Of a stretch of 64,000 nucleotides of DNA, positions 1 to 12,129 are shown piece after piece. The position numbers and the translations under genes were made by a program. This DNA is from Agelaius tricolor (lineage: Eukaryota; Chordata; Aves; Passeriformes; Icteridae). The notes beneath the pieces were generated by a model, which saw only the letters and a program-made list of their open reading frames with translations, was not told the DNA's origin and did not search any database. Position 1 is the first letter of the stretch. Each line of letters begins with the position of its first letter. The stretch lies in the NCBI GenBank assembly GCA_023055355.1, contig JALJCS010000004.1, forward strand, positions 19,680,244-19,744,243, written 5' to 3'.

Positions 1-2829
1 GAGGCCTTACAAACACAATTCTGAAAACTGAAGATCACTCTTTCCTAGTTACTTAGTTTAGACTCTCTTTAAAGTGGTTTTTCTGTGTCTTAAAATTATG
101 TCTGTAATCTGTATTCACCTGAATACATGTCCCACCATTCCCCACTTCACCACAGCTTTCCTGGACTGTTACTGCATCAGCCCAGTCTGTTGGCTAAGCT
201 GCCTATCACTTTACTTTCTAAACTGAGGAATCAGAACAGAGATCTGTGTTTCAACAGACCTAGCATTTTTTTCCCCAGAAGAAGCAGCTGAGCTATTATT
301 AGCAGGAAAGAATCTGTAAATACTAAAATTACCAGGTACTAGAACTAGACAGTGCTAAAGAAAAAAAGCTCAGTTGTAAGAGAGATATTGTTAAAACTCT
401 AAATCATACAGAGCAGACATACTTCAGTAGTTTTCACTTTCCCCACAATAATACTTCACTATTAGTATTACTTTTGCTAACACTGCAGCACTTAGATAAA
501 AAGACTTTCTAGAGAAATGTTTTTAATAAGTATGTATACAGAACTTGCTACTGGAAAAGCAGAACTTATACTTTTATAACCTGCATTGTTTGGTTTCCCA
601 GACACTGGATATAACAGATGGATATAAAATAATGCAGCAAAATCTAGCTGCCTTTCCAGTGTTGCTGTCTAGCTCTCAGCAAGTTCCTCCATCTATATAA
701 TCCATCCTCAAAAAGTGAGACTTTTGCTTGGAAAGAGGTATCTCTAGGTTTTGTGGTTCTTCACTGGCCTGTACTGAGAGTGTGCGCTTTCACCTTTTTT
801 AAATTTTTCGTTTTAAACATTTTTTTTAGAGAGCCTTGACTTCAGACAAGCACCTCAAGGAGCCCAGCTTGCAACTGCTATCAGAGACTATAAACTAAAG
901 CAGAAACCCTGCTGTTTCTCCCACTTCCTAATGTAAGGATGTGACAGTGGTAGCTGGCATGCAATTCACAAGCTGAGAGAGGTAACTGCTTACAAAGAAC
1001 AAATTGGAAAAAGAGTGTTTGTGGAAGGGTCACATTGACAGAAGACTCCCCCACATAAAAAAAGACCTCTTACAGACGTGAGATACAGAATTACATTTGT
1101 TACCTGAATGGATAGATCTAATCATTATGGGAAGGAGTATGATCACCAAAAACATACAGAAGGAGCTAAAAATACCAGAATTGTTGAAAACCACAGTCAC
1201 AAAGCTGTGGAGAAAAATCAGCATTAATGCAGAACTGATGCTTGGGCTTAATCTATAAATAAAACAAAAAACAAATAAACAAGTAGCAAAACCCACCCGA
1301 ACCAAAAAAATCAGAACACAAAAAACCAATTCCCACCACCCCCCACAAAAAAAAAAAAAAAGTAGGAAACCCCTTCCAGCTTTGAAAGAAGACTATCCTT
1401 CTTCCCAGTATACCTCAAAAGGACAAAGTAGACCCAAAATAGGTCCAAGGCTATGGTACAAATATCTTGACCAAACAAAGTAACAAAGAAAACAATTGTG
1501 AGGAATTTTTTAGGCACAGTAGGGTACTGAAGAACTTAACCACCAGGGCTATGGCAGTTAAAACATGAACTGTTATGAATTTTAAATCATTAATTTAATT
1601 ATTACTACTTTAAAAGGATGCTGAATTCAGCAGCTCTACTATTTGTTCTTTCCAACAGTGAGCTGTATCATGATTGCTATGAGGTGTTTCACTCCAACCA
1701 CTTATGGACAGATCTGTAAAATCAGCCTCTACAGACCTTAGATCTGATACTGTTGACCAATGGATCTCCATACTATGTAAATGGAAAACAACACAGAGGA
1801 TATGCATTAGTGAGAAACTTTGAGGCGCTTGAAACCGAACCTCTGCAACCCTTGCTGATGACCCAAGAGGCCAGACTAATTGCATTAGCAAAAGCAGCCC
1901 TGTGGTGACATGATCAGCAAGTGCCACTATTTATATTGAGTCTAAGTAAGCTTTTGGAGTGTGTCATGCAATGGGTATGCTATGGAAAAAATGAGAGTCC
2001 CTTGCTTCAGCAGAAAATATTTCTGCCGATAATATTCCTGTAGTACACTCCTGAGCTCATACAAAAGGCTCCAACAAAATGAACAAAAAAATAACTCAAA
2101 CTTGTAGTCAGATAGGTTTATAATGGCCTGAAGCTTATGAGCAGTATACTTTGGGATACTATGCAATGTTGGGAAACAGCCCTTCCCCAACATCTAAGGT
2201 TGACATCAACAGGATTAGTGTTTGGCAAACAATTACACCTAGGATCAACCTCTTGAAGATCAGTGGTTGACTCAGTATGCTAAATAAATGCAAAAAAGCT
2301 TTGAGAAAAAAAAAAGTATGCTCAATGGTATTACTGAAGTATTAATTAAAATATTTTCACAGAAATCCAAATTAGATTCTAAATGGAAGTGGTCACATAC
2401 CACCCTACTATGTACTTACTTTGCTGTTAAAGCTTTAGGATATTATGCCTCTTATTTGTAATAACACCACATGTGACATTATGAATAGCAGTTAAATGCT
2501 TTGAAAAACTTCATGAGTTCTTTCTGATAATAGTGGGAAAGCTTAATAAAAACAAAGGGAGGACTGTTATATACTGAGCTTAGTTAGCTGAATTCTTTTA
2601 TCTAAGTTGTTTTGCTTAGCACAAGCAAAGTGCTGAAGTTTTAGGCCACAAGCTGCAAACTTTTACCTTGAAATGCTGAATGAGTCTTGCACTATTGTTC
2701 AGCTACAGTGAAAGGAGCCTCTGAGACCAGTGCAAACTAAGAGATTAAGAAGTCATGGCTATCATCAGAAGCTGCAACCCATCCAGATAAGGACAGCTAC
2801 AGAAAAAAAAAAAGTGATATGAACAAGAA

Positions 2830-3070
2830 GACTCCAAAACAAAAATCACCTTTGGAGCAAGATGTGCATGCAAGGTGTGTGAAGTGTGCAAGGAATAGGA
2901 GCATTGGTTGTAAGAACAAAGAAATACCTGGGATTTTGTACCCTGAATCCCTCTGGTGAGGCACCTAGCTTGAGCTGTACTTGTTGCAATACCACAAAAT
3001 TATTAATGGTTTTTCTCCTGAAACCGGATGCCAGCTGTGGGAACCCTAGGGTGAATAAACTTGTTTAACA
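2830..3070 (+). mobile_element. LTR-like fragment (ERV)
   Basis: The segment reads like the 3' part of an avian ERV LTR. It ends with an AATAAA signal at 3054-3059 and then a short tail ending in ACA at about 3070. The similarity is recalled from avian LTRs and the left boundary is uncertain. A weakly similar stretch occurs near 12370-12450. Confidence 0.35.
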
Positions 3071-4389
3071 ACTTATACACAGGCAACTAATCTTTCTTTA
3101 CAACAAAACTTCATAACTGGTAATAGTAAAAGGAAATTTATTCTCACTCAAACTCTTATTTTGCTATATTTTAGAGAGTAAAAGAATTAAGACTCCAAAA
3201 ACAATTTCACTTTCTCCCCTTTAAATGTGTGTGATTCTAATACCAAACTTCAAACAATAGCTTCAGCTATTGCAAGCAACACACCAAAGAGGCACACGGA
3301 GTTAGACTCTATCCTGTGCCATTTTGTTTACATGTGTGCCAGTACTTGCTGAATTACAGAATTGCCTACCATAGCTTTCCTTTAGACAATCCTTATGGCA
3401 CTGTAGTTGAAAGAATGCTGTCAGGATAAACTATTAAAAAATAAGAAAATCACAGTCAGTCTAAGATAAAACTCCATAGAAAATTCCACGCCATTTTAAA
3501 ACCACAGCTAAAAACTCAAAAGCACAGTATTTAGGAACTATATATAAATGTTACCAGAGTCATCATATGTATAGGAAAGAAGAAAACCTTTTAGAAGTAT
3601 TAGCAACAAAGGTTTAGAGATTTCAAAAGAACAGAGAGTATTACTGCATGATCAACAAATTTAATTTTCCTGGACTGGTAAAGAATGCAAGCTCTGCAAC
3701 TCGGCCTTTTGCATAAAGAGCTGGCAAATGCAGTTTGGTCACTGTGGTAAGAATGAACTGAGTTAACATCAAGTGGTGCAATTACAAGAGCTCCAACACC
3801 TACAACCAGCCTTTACCCAAATCCTCAGCTAATACAGTCTAAAAATCACAAAACAACAGTCCAGAGAAGAGAAAAAATGCACCTTTAAGGTCAAAAGTAT
3901 AGGTTTTGGCAGACAGTGAAATAGAAGTCCATTTTCTCCATTAAAAACAAAGCTTAAAAAGTTGTCTCCTTAGAGTTGTGCTATTTCATAATAAATAGTT
4001 TGGATTCTAGAGTTCAAAGTATTGCATTCTCTGGCAAAGTCCTCTCAGGAGGTTTGCTTCAAATTGAAAATATCTCCAGAAATTTAGTAAAACCTGCTTT
4101 GAAAAACTCAGTGAAGAATTACATAAAAAAACCCACAAACCTACCTTACAGAACTTTGTGACTAAACCTTCCACTCAAACACTAAAACATAATACCACAA
4201 AAAAATCTCTGAGTACTGTAAAACTTCTTATATTGCAAGATAGAAGACTAGATGTGCTTTGAGTCTTTAGAAAGACCCTTTTTAACAGATTCAATATGCT
4301 TAAGAAATAATACTAGAATAAAACAAAAATCATGAAACTTAGCAGGACTTTTTGTAGTCCAAACAAGCAAATACCCTAGCAATTAGATA

Positions 4390-4870
4390 AAACAGTCTGG
4401 AGGGGTCCAAAGTAGGGTTATGAAGATGATCAGGCTGCAGAATATCCAAAAGAAGGCTGTGAAGGTTATGAAAAGGTTGGTGAGTCTGCCTTATGAGAAA
4501 AGACTGTCTTCTTCCCAGGACAAGGCTTCATATGAGCCACATCACAGTACCCAGGTATTAGAAAGGCTACAATGATGAAGGCTCTTTTCACAAGGAGCCC
4601 CATATAAGTGAGTGGCTACAGTGGGGACAAGCTGCACAAGAAGATATTTCATCTGTGTTAAGAATTTCTTTCTGGTGCTACCTTATGTTGAAACAACCTT
4701 TTCAGAGTTAAACTCCCATCAAAGAAGGCTTTCAAAATGCAACTCGACAAGGTAGCAGATGAGGTCTTCAAGGCTATCTTTCCTAGGAAAGCTTGGACCA
4801 GACCATCCTTCCAACATAGCCTCTCAACCCTATTCTGTAATGATTCCAAAAACACTAGTACAAGACAGCG
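4390..4870 (+). mobile_element. CR1 LINE 3' fragment (diverged)
   Basis: The order of motifs follows the 3' end of an avian CR1 element: a block resembling 'ggaggggtccaaagtagg' and 'atgaagatgatcag', then 'agaaaagactg', and later 'aagaatttctttctgg' and 'gcctctcaaccctattctgt'. It is old and diverged, with no open reading frame. It lies in HABP4 intron 1, antisense to that gene. Confidence 0.55.
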
Positions 4871-5758
4871 AATTCCATCATTTCAACTGTAATACCACTA
4901 GACTCTGATTTTGCTGTTCAGATGGGTCTAGATGCTATTTTTTTGGTGTTTTAATTACTAATAAGTAGAATGAAGTTAGGGGTACTTATGCCCAAAATCA
5001 GGGGGAAAAAAAATCACTAAGAAAGTCTAGAAACAAAGTCTTAAGACTGTTATGTTTTTCTTTTTTTTTTAATTAAAAGTTTAGCAATTAGTTTAACAAT
5101 TTAGTAATTTTAATCAATATTATTTATTTCCCCAAACATAGGTGCACTCTTCTAACAATCCATCTGTTATTAGAAGCTTTATGCCAAACTGTGGGAGTAA
5201 AAGGAGGTTGGTCATTCTCAACTGTCAAGCTGATAGCCCCCTGAATCCTATATAAAATATAGAAGTTTTGAACCCTACATAACAAACCAACTTTGTATGG
5301 CACCAATAAAGAGCTGACCTACTCCCTTCCAAAAAACCTCAAGATTTTTCTCTCAACATGACACTTGCATAACATTTGTCAGCTACATCATCATTTGTGT
5401 ATTTACCCTAACTCAGAGGGTTCTCTGCCATTCAAAGCAGACTCACTAACACAGCACATTCAAAGAAGGAACACAGTCAAGACCAAGTCATGACTATCCA
5501 CACTGGTTTAGCATCTTAAGCACTGTACTTTTATAGTCCTTACTTCCTACTAAGCCCAAGACAAACACACAAATTCCCAAACAGATGCTATGTTAAAAGA
5601 AGAAAGTGTGTGTTTTAAATATAGAAGAGAAATAACTCTCCTAAAATAGATCTTAATGCCCTTTCGCTAAGGGTACTATAGTCAGCAGTCTTTTCTCCCT
5701 TTTAAATCAGCAGGAAATTGAAACAAGGTGCACATGCCTGTTGTCTCTGTCTGAGAAA

Positions 5759-5819
5759 AGAGATTTCTTAACAAGAAATCTCTGCATTAACAAGAAATTT
5801 CTGCAACCAAGGTTGCAGA
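5759..5819. repeat. Two adjacent perfect inverted repeats
   Basis: An 11-bp arm at 5759-5769 (AGAGATTTCTT) is repeated in reverse complement at 5773-5783 with a 3-nt loop. A second palindrome has arms 5800-5808 and 5811-5819 (TCTGCAACC / GGTTGCAGA) around AA. The half-motif AAGAAATYTCTG occurs in both spacers. No known element was recognised. Confidence 0.6.
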
Positions 5820-7387
5820 GAACAGTCAAAGACAAGCCACAGAGCCACTGTGTATTGCCAAGAACGGTGACACCTATGGGCAAGCGGGAGGTAAAGGATG
5901 GTCTTCACATACTACTATGGTAAGTTACTGATAACCACCAGATCTTGTTCAAGAACTTTTTCATCAAAACTTGAGACTCTGATGTTCACTGAGCAGACTC
6001 CTTCAACTTCTAGCTGACAACTACAATTACAATAAAGTAACTTTTAAATAAAATAAGCTGTTATAGTCTGAGTACTGGTCTTAGGAGACTAAGTCACATA
6101 ATAGCAGAGAAATCTCAGACTAGTTTCATATAACTGCCCAAAAAGACAGTGAAAACTTATCTTCCTCTACAAAGGTGCTCATTATCCAGCGCATATTTAG
6201 CATCGAAGATTCTCTGCTCCACAAACTGCTAAAAATGCATCTACTAACTGCTGTTGGGAAGAGTGTAAGACTGTAAGCCTGAGCAATAGAATTGGTAGCA
6301 CTGGCAACAACTTGATGGAGCAACAACCTAATTCAAAAGCCTTTTCCTAGGGCATTAAAACACATAGTACCATTACTGTGAGTTTAACAGGAGCTTTTAC
6401 TACAGAAAGAAAGAAGAAAATATCTTAATAATAGATTATGTGTTAGGCTTCGTTGCTTCCTGCAGGAGAATGGGAACTTACAACAGAGTGTAAAACCTGA
6501 AACCAGAGTGAAAGTGTGAAACCAGAAACTTCTGTGCAAAGATTCTCAATATTTGGAAACCATCCACCAGTTTGCTCAGATAATTTAGATACTGAATCCA
6601 ACAACCTGAAGCTCAATACTGGGTAAGTAGTAACAATCAGACTCACTAAGACTAGCAATCAGCTCCAAATGCAGGAAGCTATAGCCCACAAAGCCTCCAG
6701 CTGCCAAGAGGACTGTGACAGACATTTTAGTACAAAAGCCAACTGACTCCCTCTTTCCCCAAGCAGTACTACGCATCAAAGCCTAGCAGATGACCACTCC
6801 TGAACATCGGCTGAAGAGTTACCCCAGGAAATAAGGTTTTATTCAAAGGCTGGCTCACCAATGCAAGCTCAAGGAAAATAAGCACAGATCCCTGGAGACG
6901 ACAGAACTCTGAAGACACTGAAGGATACTGTCCAGGGTGACAAGCAATGAAACGCAGCAACAGGGCTGCTAAACCACCATGAAAGCTATAGATGCCGCAG
7001 CGTAGGAGTTTATGCTCTTGCACTTGTCTCCTGGGGATATTGCTGAAGTTTTCATTTACATATTCCAAGGCCTCCTCGGCTGATAGTGCTCGGCAACATC
7101 GTGTTGGGACCGTGCCCAAGCGTCACTGCTTTCTCTGAGGGGACTTTCAGGTGTGTTCACCACGACGACCCCACCGGGAACCAGGATTTTTCAGCCTCGC
7201 TATGACAGCGCTACCCCCGCCACGCCACGGCTGCCGAGAGGTCGGCGGAGCGCGGAGCCCGCAGCCACCCACGCCGCGCCGCGGGGCCCGCACCAGGCAC
7301 CGCAGCGCCGGGCATCGCCTTCCCTCCTTCCCAAAACCGGCCTCCGGTCCGGCCCGCCCCCGACCCGCCGGGGTGCTGCCCGCGTAC

Positions 7388-7676
7388 CTGGCTGCGGCGG
7401 CGCCGCAAGGGAGGGTGCAGGGGAGCTCTCCGGCTGCCTGCGCTCCTTCTGGGTCTCCCTCTTGCCGCCGCCGGCCCGGCCGCCGGGCACGCCTCTCCTA
7501 GCGACGGCCGCCGCCTCATCGCGCTTCTTCCTCTGCTGCTGGCGGCGCTCGGCCTCGCGCAGGACATCGAACGGGTCTGACTCGTCGTCCAGGAGCTGGC
7601 AGAAGCGATTGGCGACGGAGCACCCGAAGTTCTCCTGCATGACGGCACCCACCGGGCTGCCCACCAGCCCCGTCAT
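7388..7676 (-). CDS. HABP4: HABP4 (Ki-1/57) coding exon 1
   Basis: HABP4 encodes an intracellular hyaluronan- and RNA-binding protein of the HABP4/SERBP1 family, found in nucleus and cytoplasm and linked to transcription, splicing and translation control. This exon gives the first 96 codons plus one base. The conserved N-terminus is clear: [12 protein letters not shown], then [32 protein letters not shown], a basic QQQRKKRDE stretch and KRETQKERR, matching the human protein in order. The exon ends at a GT donor (G|GTACGC; intron starts at 7387). Two in-frame ATGs are adjacent, at 7679 and 7676. I chose 7676 because it aligns with human MKGALGSPV and has A at -3; the first has C at -3. The remaining exons, including the RGG region, lie off the left edge. 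The middle of the exon is Gly/Ala/Arg-rich and GC-rich. Confidence 0.93.
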
Positions 7677-8250
7677 CATCCGCGCGGCCACCTCGCCTCC
7701 CCGACCGCCCCCTGCGCGCACCCCGGCGGCCGCCGGGGCTCCGCAGGAGGCTGCCGCCACTGCGCGGGGCCGAAGCAAGGCACACGCCGGGTGAGAGCAG
7801 CAGCGGCCCGGCCTACGCGCCGCCCCAGCGCCCGCGGTCCCCGGCACCTTCCGCAGCCCCGCCCTGGCCGCAGCAGCAGCCAATGGAGCCCCACAGCACA
7901 CCCCCCACCGCCACCGCCGTCCCCGCCGCCTATAAGCGCGGCCGAGCCCGCCCACCGCCTGCACGCGCGACTGGTGAGTAACAGAGCAGCCAATCCCGGC
8001 GCCAGGCTCCGCCCCGCCCCCGGTGCCCAGCTGCGGCCAATTACTGTGCAGGACCGGAACTGTCAATCACGCCCGCTAACCAATGCGATGCGCTGCTCTA
8101 TTATTCATCAGGTGTGGGCCCCGCCAGCCCGGCAGCGCTACAGCCCCGCCCCGTCTGGGGACGGTGTTTGGCGACAGCGCTTCGAAGGTGGCGCTGTCAC
8201 ACAACGGTGTGTCGCCGCGGGTCTTTGGGTACAACCTACATCCTCCAACA
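7677..8250 (-). promoter_or_regulatory. HABP4: HABP4 CpG-island promoter and 5' UTR
   Basis: Dense CpG sequence extends upstream of the HABP4 start; the island as a whole covers about 7150-8250. It contains four CCAAT motifs, all in plus-strand orientation, at 7880-7884, 7990-7994, 8037-8041 and 8080-8084, plus GC-box-like CCCCGCCC runs. A TATAAG at 7931 lies on the opposite strand, so HABP4 looks like a TATA-less CpG promoter. The transcription start cannot be fixed from sequence. Antisense reading frames through the island are by-products of GC richness. Confidence 0.75.
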
Positions 8251-8258
8251 AGTGACAT

Positions 8259-8880
8259 TGTGAAAAACGCCAATAACTTGTTTTTTAAAATTTTAGAAGT
8301 TTATTACTATTAAAATGGTTATGAAAGCAGTAATACAATTAGAGTAATAATAATTTGGGCAATTTGAATTAGGACAATATGAGACAATAGAAACAAGGAG
8401 CTACGGACGTCCGGGTACCTTTTTCTGGGCAGCATAAACCCGGAAAAGGACACCCGTTAACAGAGGATTAACATTTAAAAACAATAGCCTGTTGCATAGT
8501 CATACACTTCATATATAATGCATAAATTCCATTCAAACACAGGATTCTCTCTGGTCATCGTCGACTTCTTCCTCTGAATCTTAACGGTGCCTTCAAGCCT
8601 GAGCAAGGCGGGAAGAAGTTAGTTTCTTCTCATAAGAGGGCAATAAATTCTTTTCTCTGAAAGATTTAGGTGTCCTGCGGCTGCTATTTCGCTGAGAGTC
8701 CTTTCTTTAAAAGAAGTATCTTACTTAGCATAGTTTCTATTTCAACATTTTGTTATAACCTAAAACTATATTTAGCACACTACTTAAGAGAATTAATACA
8801 GCGTAACTTTCTAACACAACACATATAATATCCATTTCGATATTTGCGAAAAGCCAATCATAAAACACGCATTTTCCGCA
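8259..8880 (-). mobile_element. Solo-type ERV LTR (passerine family)
   Basis: The segment starts TGTGAAAAACGCC and ends TTTTCCGCA, so it has the TG...CA form of an LTR. It matches a common passerine LTR that I recall. On the minus strand a CCAAT-type ATTGGC box is near its 5' end and an AATAAA (complement at 8300-8305) about 40 bp from its 3' end, which fixes its orientation as minus. No gag, pol or env sequence and no clear target-site duplication is seen. It sits directly upstream of the HABP4 island, in the same orientation as HABP4. Confidence 0.75.
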
Positions 8881-9115
8881 ACGCCAAGGAAAGAGGCGCC
8901 CCCTTACACTGGGCGTTCCCCAGGGTAGCTCTGCTGCCGGCACTCTTGGATAAGGTAGCGTGGTGTTGGCGCGGGGTGTCCGAGCGGGGCAGCGAGCTCC
9001 GCCGCGGCACCGCCACCCGCTCGCAGCGCGGCGCTCGCAGCGCGGCTCGGAGAGCGGCTCCGGGCAGCCAAAGCCCGGACGGGGCTCCCCGGCCGCCACG
9101 GTGACAGATTTTGGT
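8881..9115. promoter_or_regulatory. GC-rich CpG block beyond the LTR
   Basis: A short CpG-dense block contains repeated GCAGCGCGGC-like units near 9020-9045. It begins abruptly at the LTR edge, so it may be the displaced outer part of the HABP4 CpG island. No exon is recognised in it, and the frames open on both strands are explained by base composition. Confidence 0.45.
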
Positions 9116-10857
9116 GCAGCACGCCTGTAGAGGCCTTAGCTGCACCCAGCTGCGAGTACTTTTGCTGTCTCAACAAATATGACCAACAGTGACATGCCAG
9201 GAAACTCATCAAGGCTTTTTTCCGCAGGGGACGGGCACCTGGGCGGGCAAAATATCAGTGCCTCTTTCATCAGCCACAGTAACAACAAAATCTTAGCCCT
9301 TCATCCACAGTTGCCCAAAGAATGGTGATTGCAGTCTTGATTTCTGTGATGAGGCTGTCTTTATTCCATGAAACTAACGCTTCCTCTGTCATGATAACTT
9401 CACTGCATATACCACCTGCTTTTGAAATTAATTTTATCCTTATTTCAGTAACTTGAAACAGTATCAGAAATCATGCTGTGTTTCAAAAGGCAGGATCAAA
9501 GACAGCCCTTTTCTATCTTAATTTTGGGATTCTGATAAGTCTGTAGACACCACTATAAAGCAAAATGAAGTTTATCGTCTACAGATTATTCCAAGCCTTG
9601 AACGTAGTCATTGCATCTCTCCTGGCTATCATCTAGACCCACTTTTACATGCTTAGGGCATGCAGAATTAAAAAACTAATTTAATTGGACTTAGTGCCCT
9701 TTCAAGTTTCAATTTCATTTAAGAGAACAAGTACTGTTTTGCATGGAATTAATGACAGAAACTTCAGGCAATTATCTGCTTGCAAAACAGCTTTACAAAA
9801 TCCTGGTTGTTGAGTCAAATCTCTCAGGCTCTATACTTCAAATTAAAAGCAGAAAAATATAAGTCAACAAAAGAAAAATATCATTATTTCTGCACAGTTC
9901 TTATGTTGTAAAATGTAGCTAGCCATAATTAACAAAAATTCATGATGAAATTTTCAATTTATGATATAATATATATATTTTATAATATGAAAAATATATA
10001 TATGATATAATATATAAATTTTATATATGAAAAAAATACTTTATAAGAAATGTTCACTTAGATCAACTGTCCTTTCCTCTGAATTGTTGGTTTATTTTGT
10101 AGAAAGATGAAACCTCATGTGTTTTCAGTGTGAAGAAGAAACTGGAAAGGTACATTGTCCTGTACTAATCTGGAGAAAGACATTAACAACATCACATTAC
10201 TACAGCATATCAAAAATCTCGCCAAATATTTGCAGATCTTTTTGGAGCCTTTTGGTATCAATTGCAGCATCTACACTAGATTTACTCAGCACACATTGTA
10301 TCCAAAAATTCTTTTAGAAATTTTAGAAATATTTTTATTTAAATATTCTATAAGTTTGAATCAAGGTTATGCTGTGTATGAAAGATGACAGACGACTATC
10401 ATTGGTCAGTGCCATCACTGACTGTAATGTCCTTACAGCTTTAATAGGTACTTTGAAGGTCACAGTATCTTTGGAGAGGGATGAATATGAGGAATTCAGA
10501 TATATTTCAGCAGTAAGATTAGAGATTTGGTGTTCCATGGGATTTGCTTTTTTTTTCGTGAAAAAGAAAAAAAAATCTAACTGCTCAGAGAGATTCCACA
10601 ATGACAGCCAAAACCAGTGTTGGCTATAAATATATCTTATCTTTATCTGTACAATTCTGTTTCCTAAAATTAATGCAAAGATTTAGAAAAATCCTTAGTT
10701 TTCTGATGCTCTGCGCTGTCAATCAAAACAAAATTTCTGTAAGAGATTCCAACCTCCAAACTGATTAAAAGTCTTGCATGACAAATGAAATTAATTTGCA
10801 ATCTCTTTTTTGCTTGCAGCTGTCAGGAAAATTAATCCAAAATACCAGAGGTTTTTA
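9116..10857. other. Intergenic sequence without recognised gene
   Basis: AT-rich sequence between the HABP4 promoter block and the next LTR. I see no exon or repeat family here beyond the AT microsatellite near 9960-10035 and a small A/T hairpin near 10545-10575. Confidence 0.55.
9958..10035. repeat. AT-rich microsatellite-like tract
   Basis: Degenerate TA-rich repeats with two similar blocks (ATGATATAATATATA...) separated by GAAAAATATATATAT. Confidence 0.8.
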
Positions 10858-11559
10858 TGTCCAAAAAAGAGACAGAATGGAGTCCCATAAAAAGAGTGGA
10901 GTGGAGTGGAGCGGAGTCCCATAGCTTTATTCATGAATAAAAGGAGAGGTCATGGGGCAATTTCCCACAGGATCTCTCAAATTGCTGGGGGATGCATCCT
11001 CCTTTTTATCCTAATTTCTCAGCCCCATTTCCTTCTCTCTTTTCCCATTGTTTTAGGTACTTGAGAGGTACAGACTTCCCAAATCGCCTAATACAGACCC
11101 TCTTCCAATGTGCATCCTCCCCCCCTTCCCTTTTCTTTGTGTCTCTTGTTATTTCTTTCTAACTCCAGGAATTTCGCGCAGCCTTGAGTGAGTAACAGTC
11201 TGTGTCAAATAGTGGAATTCCTCTGGAATTTATGGTTCCTACCATTGCTTCTTTCTCCTATCAGTATCTGGCTCTATCTACCAGCAGGCCCACAGTTTGC
11301 TGGTAAAAACACCTCCCTCTCATTCCTTTCACAGCTTTTCACTATGTGCAATCAGTGTGTGATTATCGAGATACATACTTACACAAACAATGGAGACAGA
11401 CAAGGAAAACTTGAATTTTACATTTTAACCAAATGCTCTGTCTGGAATTTTATACCAAAAAGTAATAGCAATGGCTTTGGCATGATTACATATTTGCATG
11501 CAAAGCCTGAATCTCCTAGTTGTAATACAAGGCACAGGTGCCTAATCTTTCTGACAACA
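10858..11559 (-). mobile_element. ERV LTR (passerine-type)
   Basis: This matches an avian LTR recalled from other loci: a GGAGTCCCATAGC block, a CTCTCAAATTGCTGGGGG block and a TTCCCAAATCGCC block follow in order. On the minus strand it begins TGTTGTCAG (complement of the bases ending at 11559) and carries AATAAA (complement at 10926-10931), giving minus orientation. The 10858 edge is approximate. A GGAGT-rich short tandem (about 10896-10918) lies near that end. No internal viral genes are present. Confidence 0.6.
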
Positions 11560-11985
11560 GGTAACTCTTGTTAAGTGAAGATGAGGGCTGCCTGCCTAAG
11601 TGGCTGTCCCATCCACATTCTCTCCACAAGTGGATTTTTCACATGCACAGAACAGCACCCTACGCAAGGTTGCCTAGCAGGTAGATGCCAATATGGAATA
11701 CGGCATCTTTACCAAAACAGCCCTTGCTTATTTTTTTCTTCTTTTTTTTTTTTTTAAGGTGCAAAAGTGCCTAATTACAAAAGATAGAATTGAGAATGCT
11801 GACTGGTGATTCTCTGATGTTTGCAGCTAAGTATCTAATCAGCAGCAAGGGTCATCCTGTCCTTGACCTTTCATACAGACACTTTCTCATCCCTGGACAT
11901 TTCATTTTCTATGCCCACATCTCTCCTGCCTGAGGGAGACACATCCTGAACACATCACATGGCTCAAGGTGCTGTTCTGGGGCAG

Positions 11986-12016
11986 GGTAGAGAGGGTAAC
12001 AGGTAGAGAGGGTAAC
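11986..12016. repeat. 15-bp tandem duplication
   Basis: GGTAGAGAGGGTAAC occurs at 11986-12000 and again at 12002-12016, separated by one A. Confidence 0.9.
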
Positions 12017-12129
12017 ACTGTGTCACTTAGAGGATCTAGCTATTTCATACATTTTCCAGCAACACAATTCTACTAAGCAAAATTGACTACATGAAGTCTT
12101 AAGCCAAAAAGAGAGCTCCATCACTGAAG

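Larger units (their letters stand above)
1..7387 (-). other. HABP4: HABP4 intron 1 (partial, runs off left edge)
   Basis: This AT-rich stretch lies downstream of the HABP4 exon 1 donor on the minus strand. I looked for the later HABP4 exons (the Arg/Gly-rich RGG segment and the C-terminal acidic part) on the minus strand and saw none, so the intron is at least 7.4 kb. It holds an LTR-like fragment near 2830-3070, a diverged CR1 piece near 4390-4870, two small perfect hairpins near 5759-5819, and an A-rich tract near 1350. The short reading frames here have no splice context or recognisable homology. Confidence 0.7.

Noticed and set aside
1610..2193. Adjacent minus-strand frames of 105 and 83 codons
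   Set aside because: They are not in a shared frame, have no recognised domain and no splice context; possibly an old repeat, but not identifiable.
6585..7119. Minus-strand frames of 64 and 116 codons just inside HABP4 intron 1
   Set aside because: They do not match HABP4 exon 2 or any family I know, and no acceptor/donor pair fits. They could be a lineage-specific transcript, but nothing supports that.
7153..8066. Long open frames on both strands over the HABP4 island (213 codons plus, 288 codons minus)
   Set aside because: Frames in CpG-rich DNA lack stops by composition. Only the part of the minus frame from 7676 to 7388 shows conserved HABP4 sequence and a splice donor.
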